DNA of 64,000 nt from assembly GCA_947258985.1 (NCBI GenBank), contig CAMYKI010000008.1, positions 1-64,000 of the forward strand, written 5' to 3'. This stretch comes from an uncultured Acidimicrobiaceae bacterium (lineage in GTDB: Bacteria > Actinomycetota > Acidimicrobiia > Spongiisociales > UBA5794). A program made the translations under genes and the position numbers. The number at the start of each line of letters is the position of its first letter. The stretch's first letter is position 1. Below the pieces are notes generated by a model that was given only the letters and a program-made list of their open reading frames with translations, ran no database searches and was not told the DNA's origin. This document shows, in pieces, positions 44,165 through 53,251 of the stretch.

Positions 44165-45402
44165 CCACTACGCGGCCTCTCGTACGCCCGACCAGTATCT
44201 ATCTACCGGTGCCCGAATACGCGCCAAAGGTTGCGGTGGTGCCCAAGTCATCTGTCCCGGCGGGGTACTGGGAGAATCTCGAGGCCACCAACCCCTACAG
44301 CTTCGAGTTGGTGATGCGGGACGTGATCCCCACTGAGGGAAGCGCAACAGAGCTGGCAACGCCGGTAGGCCGTGCCCGGCTGGACATGATGATCGGACGC
44401 GGTGTTTACGAGTCACACCCGGAGCCGGCCTACTACGTATACCGCGTCTCCGACGGCTACCGCACCCAAACCGGGATCGTCGCCGAGGTCGACGCATCGG
44501 CATACGACCGCGGGCTGATCAAGCGTCACGAGCACACCCGGCCCGAATCCGAAGGAGCGCTCGTCGACGCCCTGAAACGGATGGGCGCAAATTCCTACCC
44601 GATGTGCATGACCTACAAGCACGCCGGCATCAACGCGTTGATCGACCGGCTCACCGAGGAGGCACCGCTCCTCGACTTCCTCGGCCAGGACGGCGTGCAG
44701 CAGACAGTGTGGAAGGTCGGCCCTGCCGCCGAGCAAGAGCTGGAGGAATGCCTCCACAACATTGAAGCGCTCTACATCACGGACGGCCACCACCGCGCGG
44801 CCGCCGGCGCTGCTTTGTCACGTGAGACCGCGGCCGCTCACCCCGATGCGACCGGGGATGAGCCGTTCAACTATGTGATGGGTGTGGTCTACCCGTCACA
44901 GCAGCTGAAGTTGGTCGAGTACAACCGCTGTGTAGCCGACCTCGCCGGGCTGACCGATGTCGAGTTCGTGCAGCGGGTGAGCGAGCGCCTCGAGGTGGAG
45001 CGACTCCACACATCAGATCCAGAGGAAGCCCGACCGGACCGGCGAGGCCGGTTTGGGATGTATGTAGGTGGCAAGTGGTATCGGGTGACGGTGCCCAAGG
45101 GGTTGCGTGCCGCCGACGATGCCTATGGGAGCCTCGACGTCGTCCTCCTCAACAATCTCATTCTCGGGCCGATCCTCGGCATCAGCGACCCGCGCACCAG
45201 TGAGCGGCTGGAGTACATCCCGGGCACGGTACCGCTCGAGTACATCGCAACCGAAGACACCTGCGGAGCCTTTTTCATCGTGCACCCCACAAAGATGGCA
45301 CAAGTATCAGCAGTCGCCGATCGCGGGCTTGTCATGCCGCCGAAATCGACATGGTTCCTTCCCAAGATCAGCAGCGGCCTTTTCATCCGCTTATTCGATT
45401 GA
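44161..45402 (+). CDS. DUF1015 family protein, probable kinase-related
   Basis: A 413-residue DUF1015 protein. Visible family blocks are PKSSVPAGYWENLEATNPYSF, YRVSDGYRTQTGIVAEVDASAYDRGLIKRHEHTRP, the core ALYITDGHHRAAAGAALSRE, and a tail RTSERLEYIPGT. DUF1015 genes are often found beside serA or in serine operons; the function is not fully settled, with serine phosphorylation proposed for relatives. The GTG start overlaps the serA stop by 4 bases. A direct role in serine/phosphoserine metabolism is likely but inferred. Confidence 0.85.
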   Translation: MTTTRPLVRPTSIYLPVPEYAPKVAVVPKSSVPAGYWENLEATNPYSFELVMRDVIPTEGSATELATPVGRARLDMMIGRGVYESHPEPAYYVYRVSDGYRTQTGIVAEVDASAYDRGLIKRHEHTRPESEGALVDALKRMGANSYPMCMTYKHAGINALIDRLTEEAPLLDFLGQDGVQQTVWKVGPAAEQELEECLHNIEALYITDGHHRAAAGAALSRETAAAHPDATGDEPFNYVMGVVYPSQQLKLVEYNRCVADLAGLTDVEFVQRVSERLEVERLHTSDPEEARPDRRGRFGMYVGGKWYRVTVPKGLRAADDAYGSLDVVLLNNLILGPILGISDPRTSERLEYIPGTVPLEYIATEDTCGAFFIVHPTKMAQVSAVADRGLVMPPKSTWFLPKISSGLFIRLFD

Positions 45403-45404
45403 CT

Positions 45405-46238
45405 GTGCAGGCGCCCCACGCAGTTGTGCTCGGGGTAGCCCAGGATGGAGGTCACCCGCAGCCGGGCTGCCGACTGCCGTGCTGCCGCGGTCCCGGGATG
45501 AGTCCTCACCTGACGACGTGTCTGGCCATCGTGGACGGAAACGATGGCTGGCTGCTCGACGCCGGCCCCGACTTGCCTCGCCACGTCGGACGCCTGAGCG
45601 AACGAGGAATCACCCTGGCTGGAATCCTGCTCACTCATGCCCACATCGGCCACTACACCGGTCTGGCCATGTTGGGGAGAGAAGCGATGGATGTGGCGGA
45701 CATGCCGGTTTGGGCGGCGCCCCGGATGGCGGCCTTCCTCCAATCGAACGGGCCCTGGGACCAGCTTGTCAAGGCCGGCAACATCTCCCTCCGTAGTGTC
45801 GAGAACTCGGTGCATCTGTCGCCGCGTCTCAGCGCAGTCGCCTTTCCCGTCCCCCACCGGGACGAGTACTCCGAGACCGTGGGGATTCGCATAGCGGGAC
45901 CGTCGGCAAGCCTGCTCTACGTGCCGGACACCGATGGCTGGGATGGCTGGGAGACCAGTATCGAGGAACACCTCGGGAACGTGGACATCGCATTCCTCGA
46001 TGGGACGTTCTTCAGCGGCGACGAACTTCCCGGCCGCGACATGACCGCCATCGCCCATCCGTCTGTGACCGACTCGCTCCGGCGATTCTCTGCTCTGCCC
46101 CCGGCAGAGCGGGCCAAGGTTCACTTCACCCATCTCAACCACACCAACCCGCTGCTGCGCGGCGACAGCGACGAGTACATGCGGGTAGTTCGATCTGGTC
46201 TGGCAATTGCAGATGAAGGCCAGATCGTCATGCTGTAG
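45405..46238 (+). CDS. PqqB-like metallo-beta-lactamase-fold hydrolase
   Basis: A 277-residue MBL-fold protein resembling PqqB. It opens VVLGVAQDGGHPQPGCRLPCC (the A-Q-D-G-G-x-P-Q-x-x-C signature), has the metal motif LTHAHIGHYTG (THAHxGHY), then VPHRDEYSETVGIRIAG, DTDGWDGWE and FLDGTFF, and a C-terminal HFTHLNHTNPLL. PqqB-like proteins occur outside PQQ synthesis, and no pqq genes are near, so an oxidoreductase/hydrolase role in the serine unit is more likely. Alternative TTG start at 45399 overlaps the DUF1015 stop. Three-gene operon with serA and DUF1015. Confidence 0.87.
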   Translation: MQAPHAVVLGVAQDGGHPQPGCRLPCCRGPGMSPHLTTCLAIVDGNDGWLLDAGPDLPRHVGRLSERGITLAGILLTHAHIGHYTGLAMLGREAMDVADMPVWAAPRMAAFLQSNGPWDQLVKAGNISLRSVENSVHLSPRLSAVAFPVPHRDEYSETVGIRIAGPSASLLYVPDTDGWDGWETSIEEHLGNVDIAFLDGTFFSGDELPGRDMTAIAHPSVTDSLRRFSALPPAERAKVHFTHLNHTNPLLRGDSDEYMRVVRSGLAIADEGQIVML

Positions 46239-46267
46239 ATCCCGGTCTGAATGTCGGTGGACTCAAT

Positions 46268-46999
46268 TCAGGTCAGGTGCCCGCCTCCATCCACACGAAC
46301 GATTTCACCCGTCACGAAGTCGTTTCGGATGAGATGCAACGCAGCATCCACCACGGGATCGGTGCCGCCGGCTCGCCGCAACGGAAGTTCCGCGGCGAGA
46401 GCCTCCACATAGGCCGCATCCTCGCCGGGTGGCGGCAGGATCACTCCGAGGGCGACGGCGTTGACCCGGATTCGGGGGGCAAGAGCCCGCGCCGCGGCCC
46501 TGGTGAAAGTGTCGATGCCGCCCTTGGCAATGACATACGAGAAGTGTTTCAGATAGGGCGACGTCGTCCGGACATCAGTGATATTCACAACCGCACCTTC
46601 AGCCTCGGACCCGAGGGCGCCAGCAAAAGCCTGCGTGAGGAACACCGGAGAGGCCAACGTCAGACTATGCGACCGTTGCCAGCCCTCGAGGGTCAGGTCT
46701 TCGAACGTGTCCGTGGCGAAACCCGATGCCGAGTTGACCAGGATCGAGACATCGCCGAGCGCATCTGCCGCCATCGCCAATAGTCCTGGAGCGGCGTCGG
46801 GGTTGCCCAGATCGACAGATCCAATGGCCCCGAATCCACCGACCTTCTCGATCTCTGCGAGAGTCTCTTCGGCAGGTCCGACCGAGCTGTTGTAGTGGAT
46901 GAAGACGCGCGCTCCTGCGTTGGCAAGCCCTAGGGCGATTGCCTTGCCGACTCTCTTCGCTCCGCCCGTGACGAGGGCGACCCGGTCAGTGATGTCCAT
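46268..46999 (-). CDS. SDR, pteridine-reductase-like
   Basis: A 243-residue SDR. The nucleotide motif TGGAKRVGKAIA (TGxxxRxG) with an arginine after the Gly, the N-S-A-S variant of NNAG, and the Tyr-Lys catalytic pair in FSYVIAKGGID fit the FolM/pteridine-reductase subgroup, which reduces dihydrobiopterin or dihydrofolate-like substrates. It ends in the typical NDFVTGEIVRVDGGGHLT. It lies opposite the MBL operon, 30 bases past its end. Given fhs nearby, a folate connection is tempting but unproved. Confidence 0.85.
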   Translation of the reverse strand: MDITDRVALVTGGAKRVGKAIALGLANAGARVFIHYNSSVGPAEETLAEIEKVGGFGAIGSVDLGNPDAAPGLLAMAADALGDVSILVNSASGFATDTFEDLTLEGWQRSHSLTLASPVFLTQAFAGALGSEAEGAVVNITDVRTTSPYLKHFSYVIAKGGIDTFTRAAARALAPRIRVNAVALGVILPPPGEDAAYVEALAAELPLRRAGGTDPVVDAALHLIRNDFVTGEIVRVDGGGHLT

Positions 47000-47028
47000 C
47001 AGGGCAGGCTAATCCGGAGCGACATGAA

Positions 47029-47643
47029 ATGGCACAAGTCGGGAGAAGGACTATCTTTTCGCGGGTGAGCAAGCAAGACCCCAAACACGGCCGCTGGATT
47101 CTGCCCCTGGTAGTCCTGGCGCTCGTCGCATTCACATATACGTTTGTCAACAATCTCCCGGCTGCGGAGACCAAGGCAACGACGACCGTTGCGGCTGAAT
47201 CCACGACCACCACCACGGAAGCTGCTGACGAGACGACGACCACCACCCTCCCCGAGGATGTAATTGCGTTTGTCGCCGAGGCGGATTCACTGGCGGCTAC
47301 GGCAGTCGACATGCGTGCCCGCGCCGACACGATCAACGCCGAGTACCCCGACATCACCGGATACGGTGCTACCCGCGAGCTGCTGAGCGCCCTCAAGGCT
47401 GATGCCACCGCTCTAAGAGAGGAAGTGGAGGCCGTTGTCGTTCCACCGGCCGCCGTGGAGAAGTGGACCGACGTCACCACTGCTGCGGCGGCAATGGAGA
47501 AGTCCGCCGATGACATGCTCGACGGCCTCGTGAACACATCAGGATCGGATAGGCGGTTGGCCGCACTGGAGGACTTCAACGTCGCGGCCGCCACTTTTGA
47601 TCAGGCCCTCGATGCCGCCAAGGATGCCGCAACCGATCTGTAG
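47029..47643 (+). CDS. Membrane-anchored protein with Thr-rich linker
   Basis: A 204-residue protein with one N-terminal transmembrane helix (about 23-40, ILPLVVLALVAFTYTFV), a Thr/Glu-rich linker (ESTTTTTEAADETTTTTLP) and a helical extracellular domain (AFVAEADSLAATAVDMRARAD through DFNVAAATFDQALDAAKD). ATG 47029 has GGAGC upstream at a long spacing; a GTG at 47065 is the alternative. No family recognised. Thr-rich linkers of this kind recur in several secreted proteins in this window. Its 3' end has a good terminator. Confidence 0.65.
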   Translation: MAQVGRRTIFSRVSKQDPKHGRWILPLVVLALVAFTYTFVNNLPAAETKATTTVAAESTTTTTEAADETTTTTLPEDVIAFVAEADSLAATAVDMRARADTINAEYPDITGYGATRELLSALKADATALREEVEAVVVPPAAVEKWTDVTTAAAAMEKSADDMLDGLVNTSGSDRRLAALEDFNVAAATFDQALDAAKDAATDL

Positions 47644-47663
47644 ACAATCGACCAATGACGCAG

Positions 47664-47692
47664 AAAGACGGGGCCTCGAAAGCCCCGTCTTT
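47664..47692. terminator. Bidirectional rho-independent terminator
   Basis: AAAGACGGGGC - CTCGAAA - GCCCCGTCTTT, 11-bp stem with T-runs on both strands, between convergent genes ending at 47643 and 47736. It should end both transcripts. Confidence 0.85.
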
Positions 47693-47735
47693 CATATCAT
47701 GAGGAGGACAAGTCCTCTACGAGTCGCGGCTCTTC

Positions 47736-48737
47736 TCAGCCATCGATCTCCGAGCAGACGCTATCGGTGATCAGCGCCGTCACCACGTAAGGATCCATGT
47801 TGGCGTTGGGACGACGATCCTCGATGTAGCCCTTGCCATCCCGGGCGACCTGCCACGGAATCCTCACCGAGGCACCACGATCGGAGACGCCGTAGTTGTA
47901 CTCGGTCCAGGGTGCGGTCTCATGGAGGCCGGTGAGACGCTGTTCGATACCGGCGCCGTACTGCTTGATGTGCACGTCGGCCTTCTTCCCGAGTGCTTCG
48001 CAGGCGGCGATGATCGGGTCGTAGCTCTCCCGCATCTCCTTCGTGGAGAAGTTAGTGTGGGCGCCGGCGCCGTTCCAGTCGCCCGATACGGGCTTCGGCA
48101 TGAGGTGTGCAGAGATGTCGTATTCCTCCGCGATGCGGTACAGCAGCCAGCGGGCGAGCCAGATCTCGTCTGACACCAAAAGCGCGTCGCCGGGTCCGAT
48201 CTGGAACTCCCACTGTCCGATCATCACTTCGGCGTTCGTTCCCGAGATGCTGAGTCCGGCGTCGATGCACGCTTCGGTATGGTGCTCGACGATGTCGCGA
48301 CCCCAAATCTCATCGGCACCGACACCGCAGTAGTAGCCGCCCTGCGGGGCAGGAAAGCCGCCGGCGGGCCAGCCGTGGGGCCGACCATCCTTGAAGAAGG
48401 TGTACTCCTGCTCGATGCCGAACCACGGTTCATGAGAGGCGTACCTAGAGGAGACCTCAGCGCAGTTGGCGCGGGTGTTGGTGTCGTGGGGCGTCATGTC
48501 GGTGTTGAGCACTTCGCAGAGAACGAGCTTGTCGTCGCCACCACGGATCGGATCGGGAACGACGCGGACCGGGTTGAGGACGCAGTCGGAAGAGTCGCCG
48601 GGTGCCTGCTCGGTGCTGGAACCGTCAAAACCCCACTCCTGGGGTGCATCGGCGTCGGCGACGATCCTGGTCTTCGATCGCAGCTTGGCGGTTGGCTTCT
48701 GGCCATCGATCCAGATGTACTCAGCCCTATAAACCAT
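47736..48737 (-). CDS. glnII: Glutamine synthetase, type II (eukaryote-like)
   Basis: A 333-residue GS-II, making glutamine from glutamate, ammonia and ATP. It opens YRAEYIWIDGQKPTAKLRSKTR and WGFDGSSTEQAPGDSSDCVLNPV, then PWFGIEQEYTFF (E-Q-E ligand), the ATP/Mg motif KPVSGDWNGAGAHTNFST, GIEQRLTGLHETAPWTEYNYGVSDRGASVRIPW and GKGYIEDRRPNANMDPY. Length and motifs follow GS-II, not GS-I. ATG 48737 follows AAGGAGCCGACAAG. An inverted repeat at 48763-48781 sits in the leader. Divergent from glnA. Confidence 0.93.
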   Translation of the reverse strand: MVYRAEYIWIDGQKPTAKLRSKTRIVADADAPQEWGFDGSSTEQAPGDSSDCVLNPVRVVPDPIRGGDDKLVLCEVLNTDMTPHDTNTRANCAEVSSRYASHEPWFGIEQEYTFFKDGRPHGWPAGGFPAPQGGYYCGVGADEIWGRDIVEHHTEACIDAGLSISGTNAEVMIGQWEFQIGPGDALLVSDEIWLARWLLYRIAEEYDISAHLMPKPVSGDWNGAGAHTNFSTKEMRESYDPIIAACEALGKKADVHIKQYGAGIEQRLTGLHETAPWTEYNYGVSDRGASVRIPWQVARDGKGYIEDRRPNANMDPYVVTALITDSVCSEIDG

Positions 48738-48762
48738 CTTGTCGGCTCCTTGATATGACAAC

Positions 48763-48781
48763 GCACCGGTACGACCGGTGC
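48763..48781. promoter_or_regulatory. Inverted repeat GCACCGGT-acg-ACCGGTGC in the glnII leader
   Basis: A perfect 8-bp stem with 3-base loop, 26 bases upstream of the glnII start. Further along (around 48826-48840) GGTAACAGGAATGTGAAC loosely resembles the GTnAC-n6-GnAAC layout of actinobacterial GlnR boxes, but with imperfect fit, so GlnR control is only suggested. Confidence 0.35.
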
Positions 48782-48920
48782 AGCAACGCAATAGCGCTGC
48801 CCACAAGTATGTCAATCGAGGGTTTCGTTCCGGTAACAGGAATGTGAACGCTGTGTTTCGGGACCGATACGGGCTGTTCCTCAGGTTGCCGGTCGCTTAC
48901 CATCACACCCTGGAGGTCAC

Positions 48921-50213
48921 ATGCAGCGGCAGCAGGAATACGTACTGAGAACCGTGGAGGAGCGCGGGTTGCGCTTCATCCGGCTCTGGTTCACCGACAT
49001 TCTCGGTTTCCTGAAATCGTTTGCGATCACCCCGGCCGAACTCGAATCGGCATTGGTCAACGGTATGAGATTCGACGGATCTGCCATCGACGGGTTCTCC
49101 CGCGACCAGGAATCGGACATGCTGGCTCAACCCGACCCGACCACATTTCAGATTATGCCGTTCAACTCGGGAGACGCCTCTGTTGCCCGCATGTTCTGCG
49201 ACATCGTCACCCCGGAGGGGGAGCCCTTTTCCGGCGACCCCCGCTGGGTGCTCCGCAAGAACCTGGAGCGCGCCCGCAACCTGGGCTACACCTTCTATGT
49301 GGGACCCGAGGTGGAATACTTCTACTTTGCCGACAGCAGCTCCGAGCCGCAGACCCTCGATCGGGGCGGCTACTTCGACCTCACCCCTCTCGACGTGGCT
49401 CAGGAGTATCGGCGCAGCACGATTGTGGCACTGGAGCATCTCGGCATTCCTGTTGAGTCCTCGCACCACGAGGTCTCCCCGAGCCAGCACGAGATCGACC
49501 TGCGACACACCGACGCGCTGACGATGGCGGACAACCTCATCACCACCCGCCTCGCCGTCAAGGAAGTGGCGATGGAGCGAGGCATCTACGCCACCTTCAT
49601 GCCAAAGCCCCTCGAGGGCCACGACGGTTCGGGGCTACACCTCCATCTCTCGCTGTTCGATGGGGATCGGAACGTCTTCCACGACGAGGCGGAGGCCGAC
49701 AACCTCTCGCACGTAGCTCGCGGATTTGTCGCCGGGCTCATCCGCCACGGTCGGGAGATAACGGCCGTGACCAACCAGTGGGTCAACTCCTACAAACGTT
49801 TGGTCACAGGCTTCGATGCTCCGGTTCTATCCGCGTGGGACCGCACCAATCAGGCTGCCGTGGTGCGGATCCCCCGGGTTGCCGGGGACAGGCCGGGGTC
49901 GACACGGATCGAGTACCGGGCGCCCGACCCTGCCTGCAATCCATACCTGGCTCTCTCGGTGATTCTCGCTGCCGGTCTCAGCGGCATCGAGCAGGGCTAC
50001 GAACTCGGCGACAGGGAATCCATCGGTTCGGCACAACGCCTCCCCACCACTCTTGCGGAAGCTCTCGATGCCATGGAGAGCTCGGCTCTGCTCAAGGATA
50101 CGCTGGGCGAGCACGTGTTCGAATGGTTCTTGCGGAACAAACGCCGCGAATGGCAACGCTATGAGCACCATGTATCCCGATTCGAGCTCGAGCAGTATCT
50201 GCCGGTGCTGTGA
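48921..50213 (+). CDS. glnA: Glutamine synthetase, type I (GlnA family)
   Basis: A 430-residue GS-I, the shorter form without the adenylylation loop of enteric enzymes. Motifs: RLWFTDILGFLKSFAI, FDGSAIDGF, the metal ligands VGPEVEYFYF, HHEVSPSQHEIDL, the ATP-site block FMPKPLEGHDGSGLHLHLSL, VNSYKRLVTGFDAP and RIEYRAPDPACNPYLALSVI. The adenylylation tyrosine region (NLYxLP) is absent near 390, so it is not clearly adenylylated. GGAGGTCAC precedes the ATG. It is translationally coupled to the response-regulator gene that follows (TGATG). Confidence 0.93.
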   Translation: MQRQQEYVLRTVEERGLRFIRLWFTDILGFLKSFAITPAELESALVNGMRFDGSAIDGFSRDQESDMLAQPDPTTFQIMPFNSGDASVARMFCDIVTPEGEPFSGDPRWVLRKNLERARNLGYTFYVGPEVEYFYFADSSSEPQTLDRGGYFDLTPLDVAQEYRRSTIVALEHLGIPVESSHHEVSPSQHEIDLRHTDALTMADNLITTRLAVKEVAMERGIYATFMPKPLEGHDGSGLHLHLSLFDGDRNVFHDEAEADNLSHVARGFVAGLIRHGREITAVTNQWVNSYKRLVTGFDAPVLSAWDRTNQAAVVRIPRVAGDRPGSTRIEYRAPDPACNPYLALSVILAAGLSGIEQGYELGDRESIGSAQRLPTTLAEALDAMESSALLKDTLGEHVFEWFLRNKRREWQRYEHHVSRFELEQYLPVL

Positions 50214-50863
50214 TGTTTGTCGCCGTCTATCCCGCCGACCCCACGCAGCCGCTCATCGCCGCGCTGCTGGCCGCCGGATACCAGCCCGTACCCATCGATG
50301 ACGTGGACGCACTCGATCAGCGCGTTCCCGAAGGTGGATGGACCGCCGCCGTCGTCGAGGTAACCGCCGATCTGGGCAGGGCTTTGGCGGTAGCGGGGAA
50401 GATCACCGAGCAGTACAGCCTCCCCGCCTTGCTGCTAATCGACCGGACCATGACGGCGGACATCATCGGGGAGATCGGGTTTGCCGACTTCGTACTTTCA
50501 CCCGTTGATCGCACCGAACTCAGGGTGCGGCTCGGCAGGCTCCATTCGAGTTCACCGGTCCAGGCCGACGACGACATCATCCACTTCCGGGATCTGCAGT
50601 TGAACACGGCCACGTATCAGGCACTTGTCGGCGGCGCGCCCCGTGATCTCACCTTCATGGAGTATGAACTGCTCCGCTTCCTGGTCGAGAACCCCGGACG
50701 GGTGTGGAGCCGCGACCAGATATTGTCGAAGGTGTGGGGCTACGACTACTTCGGAGGCTCCCGCACTGTCGACGTTCACGTCCGTAGATTGCGCGCCAAG
50801 CTCGGTGAGGAACGTTCGTCGTGGATCACCACTGTGCGGAGTGTCGGCTACCGCTTCGGGTGA
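50213..50863 (+). CDS. GlnR-like OmpR-family regulator with atypical receiver
   Basis: A 216-residue regulator: degenerate receiver domain (about 1-115) and a winged helix-turn-helix (residues 120-216) with YELLRFLVENPGRVWSRDQILSKVWGYDYFGGSRTVDVHVRRLRAKLGEE and the wing WITTVRSVGYRFG. The receiver lacks the acidic triad (VAVYPADPTQP where D-D-E is expected; LLIDRTMTADII around the phospho-Asp), as in orphan GlnR. Its overlap with glnA (TGATG) and position beside two glutamine synthetases support nitrogen control. No histidine kinase neighbours it. Confidence 0.85.
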   Translation: MFVAVYPADPTQPLIAALLAAGYQPVPIDDVDALDQRVPEGGWTAAVVEVTADLGRALAVAGKITEQYSLPALLLIDRTMTADIIGEIGFADFVLSPVDRTELRVRLGRLHSSSPVQADDDIIHFRDLQLNTATYQALVGGAPRDLTFMEYELLRFLVENPGRVWSRDQILSKVWGYDYFGGSRTVDVHVRRLRAKLGEERSSWITTVRSVGYRFG

Positions 50864-50926
50864 TTGGTGCCGTCGCAGGCGCCACTCCTCCGGTATCGTC
50901 ACTGAGACTCATGGTGGGAGACAGGC

Positions 50927-51535
50927 ATGCCATATCCGGTTGATGTAACAGTTGAGTACGGCGACGGGGAACGTAGTCGCGGGCTGGCAGTTGCCGGCAT
51001 TCTCCTCCCGATCAAGCTGCTGATGACTCTGCCGCACATGATCGTGCTCGGGATCGTGTCCATCGGTGCGTTCTTCGCGGCGTGGTTTGGCTATTGGGCA
51101 ATCGCCTTTACCGGCAACCTGCCACCGGGAATTGCCCGCTTTGTCCACAACACCATCGGGTGGAGCACCAGGATCAGCGCCTGGATCGCCAGCATGCGTG
51201 ATGAGTATCCGGCGTTTGCTCTCGAACAGCCGGATTATCCGGCAACGGTGGTCATCACAGAACCCACTCTCGAACGCAGCCGCGGGCTGGCCGTAACCGG
51301 CATCTTGTGGGGCATCAAAGGCTTATTGCTGCTGCCCCACATCATCGTTATCCAGGTCCTCGGCATCGTTGCCGCAATCGCCGGCTGGATCGCCTTCTGG
51401 GCGATTGCCTTCACCGGTGTCTACCCGGACGGCATCTTCAACTTCGTGCTGGGAACGCTGCGCTGGTCGGTTCGAATAAACGCCTGGCAGTTCAGCCTCA
51501 CCGACGAGTACCCGCCGTTTGCCCTAAACGACTAG
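50927..51535 (+). CDS. DUF4389 protein, tandem repeats
   Basis: A 202-residue membrane protein made of two DUF4389 repeats: SRGLAVAGILLPIKLLMTLPHMIVLGIV... and SRGLAVTGILWGIKGLLLLPHIIVIQVL..., each followed by WFGYWAIAFTG/FWAIAFTG and DEYPAFALEQ/DEYPPFALND. About four spans. Function unknown. ATG 50927 follows GGAGACAGGC. It is followed by a 200-base gap with a family B palindrome. Confidence 0.83.
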   Translation: MPYPVDVTVEYGDGERSRGLAVAGILLPIKLLMTLPHMIVLGIVSIGAFFAAWFGYWAIAFTGNLPPGIARFVHNTIGWSTRISAWIASMRDEYPAFALEQPDYPATVVITEPTLERSRGLAVTGILWGIKGLLLLPHIIVIQVLGIVAAIAGWIAFWAIAFTGVYPDGIFNFVLGTLRWSVRINAWQFSLTDEYPPFALND

Positions 51536-51680
51536 AGAAAGGCCGTTCGCCCGGCAGGCTCGGCGCTAAGCCCCCGGGGGCAGCGGCTCGCCCGGCGCCA
51601 CCTCCAGGCCGATGACTTCCCACGATGTCGCCGTAGTAGGTGATCGTCATCGACTCCTGGGGACACCCGAACGAGTACCA

Positions 51681-51728
51681 GTTCTTGCGTAGCTGGTGCC
51701 GGTATCCCGGCACCGCTAACGCCGGAAC
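51681..51728. repeat. Family B palindrome, copy 2
   Basis: GTTCTTGCGTAGCTGGTGCC pairs with GGCACCGCTAACGCCGGAAC around GGTATCCC. Between the DUF4389 and ALDH genes, which are convergent; 9 bases from the ALDH stop. Confidence 0.85.
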
Positions 51729-51736
51729 GGGGGATC

Positions 51737-53251
51737 TCAGCCGAATTCGATGCCCTGGGCCAGCGGCAGTTCGTCACTCCAGTTGATGGTTACGGTCTGG
51801 CGGCGCATGTACGCCTTCCAGGAGTCCGACCCGGACTCGCGGCCACCACCGGTTTCCTTCTCGCCGCCGAACGCCCCACCGATCTCGGCACCGGAGGTTC
51901 CGATGTTGACGTTGGCGATGCCGCAATCTGAGCCCTCATGCGACAGGAAACGCTCGGCAGACTTGACCGAGTCGGTGAAGATCGCCGACGACAGACCCTG
52001 GGTGACACCGTTGTTGATGGCGATCGCTTCACTCAGCTCATCGAATTCGATGATGTAGAGAATCGGAGCAAACGTCTCCACCCCGAGAATCGGCGCATCG
52101 GCAGGCATCTTGATGATGGTCGGCTCGACGAAGTGACCCCCGCGATCGAGCACGTTGCCTCCGCAAAGCAGCTCACCGCCCTGTTCCTGGGCGATCTCAA
52201 CTGCGGCCGCATATGTTTGAACGGCACTCTGGTTGATCAGCGGACCCATGAGGATCCCGTCTGCAAGCGGATCACCAATCGGAACCTTGCCATACGCCTC
52301 GACAAGCTTGGCGGTGACCTCGGCGGAGATACCTTTCTGAATGATGACCCTCCGCAGCGAGGTGCACCGCTGCCCGGCGGTACCCACCGCAGCAAACAGA
52401 GACCCGCGAACGACGAGATCGACATCGGCATCGTCCATCACAATGATGGCGTTGTTGCCACCAAGCTCCAGCAGAGACCGGCCCAGCCTCTTGGCAACGG
52501 CGGTGCCGACCTTCTCGCCCATGTCGCAGGATCCGGTCGCGGAGATCAGAGGGACCCGTCGGTCGTTGATCATCGTGTCACCGACACTGCGCCCCGGACC
52601 AACTACCAGGTTGAAGACACCCTCGAACCCGGACCCGGCCATGACCTCCTGAGCGATCTTCGTCACCGCAACCGCCGTGAGCGGTGTCGAACTGGAAGGC
52701 TTCCAGATCATCGCATCGCCACACACACCGGCGATGCACGAGTTCCATGCCCACACTGCGGTCGGAAAGTTGAACGAGGTGATGACACCGACCGGTCCCA
52801 GCGGATGCCATTGCTCATACATACGGTGACGAGGGCGCTCCGACCCCATCGTCAAGCCGTAGAGCTGGCGGGAAAGACCGACCGCAAAGTCGGCAATGTC
52901 GATCATTTCCTGAACCTCGCCGTCACCCTCGGGCTTGATTTTGCCCATCTCGTATGACACGAGGGAGCCGAGTGGATCCTTGTATTCGCGTAGCGCGTTG
53001 CCCAGTTTGCGGATGTACTCGCCGCGAGCAGGAGCGGGCAGCATCCGCCACTCCTTGAACACCTCGGCGGCGTTGGCAACAACCTTTTCGTAGTCCTCGA
53101 CCGTGGCCTGTTTGACGGAGGCGATCGCCTCGCCGGTCGTCGGGTCGTAGCTGGTGAGGAGGTCGCCTCCGGTGTCGAGCCACCCGGCGGCGAACGCCCC
53201 GGGATTCACGTCCTCCAGCCCAAGCGCACGCAGAATCTGATCACGGTTCAC
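51737..53251 (-). CDS. Aldehyde dehydrogenase, ALDH7 (alpha-aminoadipic semialdehyde) type
   Basis: A 504-residue NAD(P)-dependent aldehyde dehydrogenase. Catalytic Glu262 in LLELGGNN and Cys296 in TAGQRCTS; NAD loop WKPSSSTPLTAV and FNVGPGR-type motif LVVGPGRSVGD. The tail IANVNIGTSGAEIGGAFGGEKETGGGRESGSDSWKAYMRRQT matches the antiquitin/ALDH7 group that oxidises alpha-aminoadipic semialdehyde in lysine breakdown or related aldehydes. GTG 53251 with GGAGG eight bases upstream is preferred to the longer frame. No lysine aminotransferase is adjacent, so substrate is inferred. Confidence 0.9.
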   Translation of the reverse strand: MNRDQILRALGLEDVNPGAFAAGWLDTGGDLLTSYDPTTGEAIASVKQATVEDYEKVVANAAEVFKEWRMLPAPARGEYIRKLGNALREYKDPLGSLVSYEMGKIKPEGDGEVQEMIDIADFAVGLSRQLYGLTMGSERPRHRMYEQWHPLGPVGVITSFNFPTAVWAWNSCIAGVCGDAMIWKPSSSTPLTAVAVTKIAQEVMAGSGFEGVFNLVVGPGRSVGDTMINDRRVPLISATGSCDMGEKVGTAVAKRLGRSLLELGGNNAIIVMDDADVDLVVRGSLFAAVGTAGQRCTSLRRVIIQKGISAEVTAKLVEAYGKVPIGDPLADGILMGPLINQSAVQTYAAAVEIAQEQGGELLCGGNVLDRGGHFVEPTIIKMPADAPILGVETFAPILYIIEFDELSEAIAINNGVTQGLSSAIFTDSVKSAERFLSHEGSDCGIANVNIGTSGAEIGGAFGGEKETGGGRESGSDSWKAYMRRQTVTINWSDELPLAQGIEFG

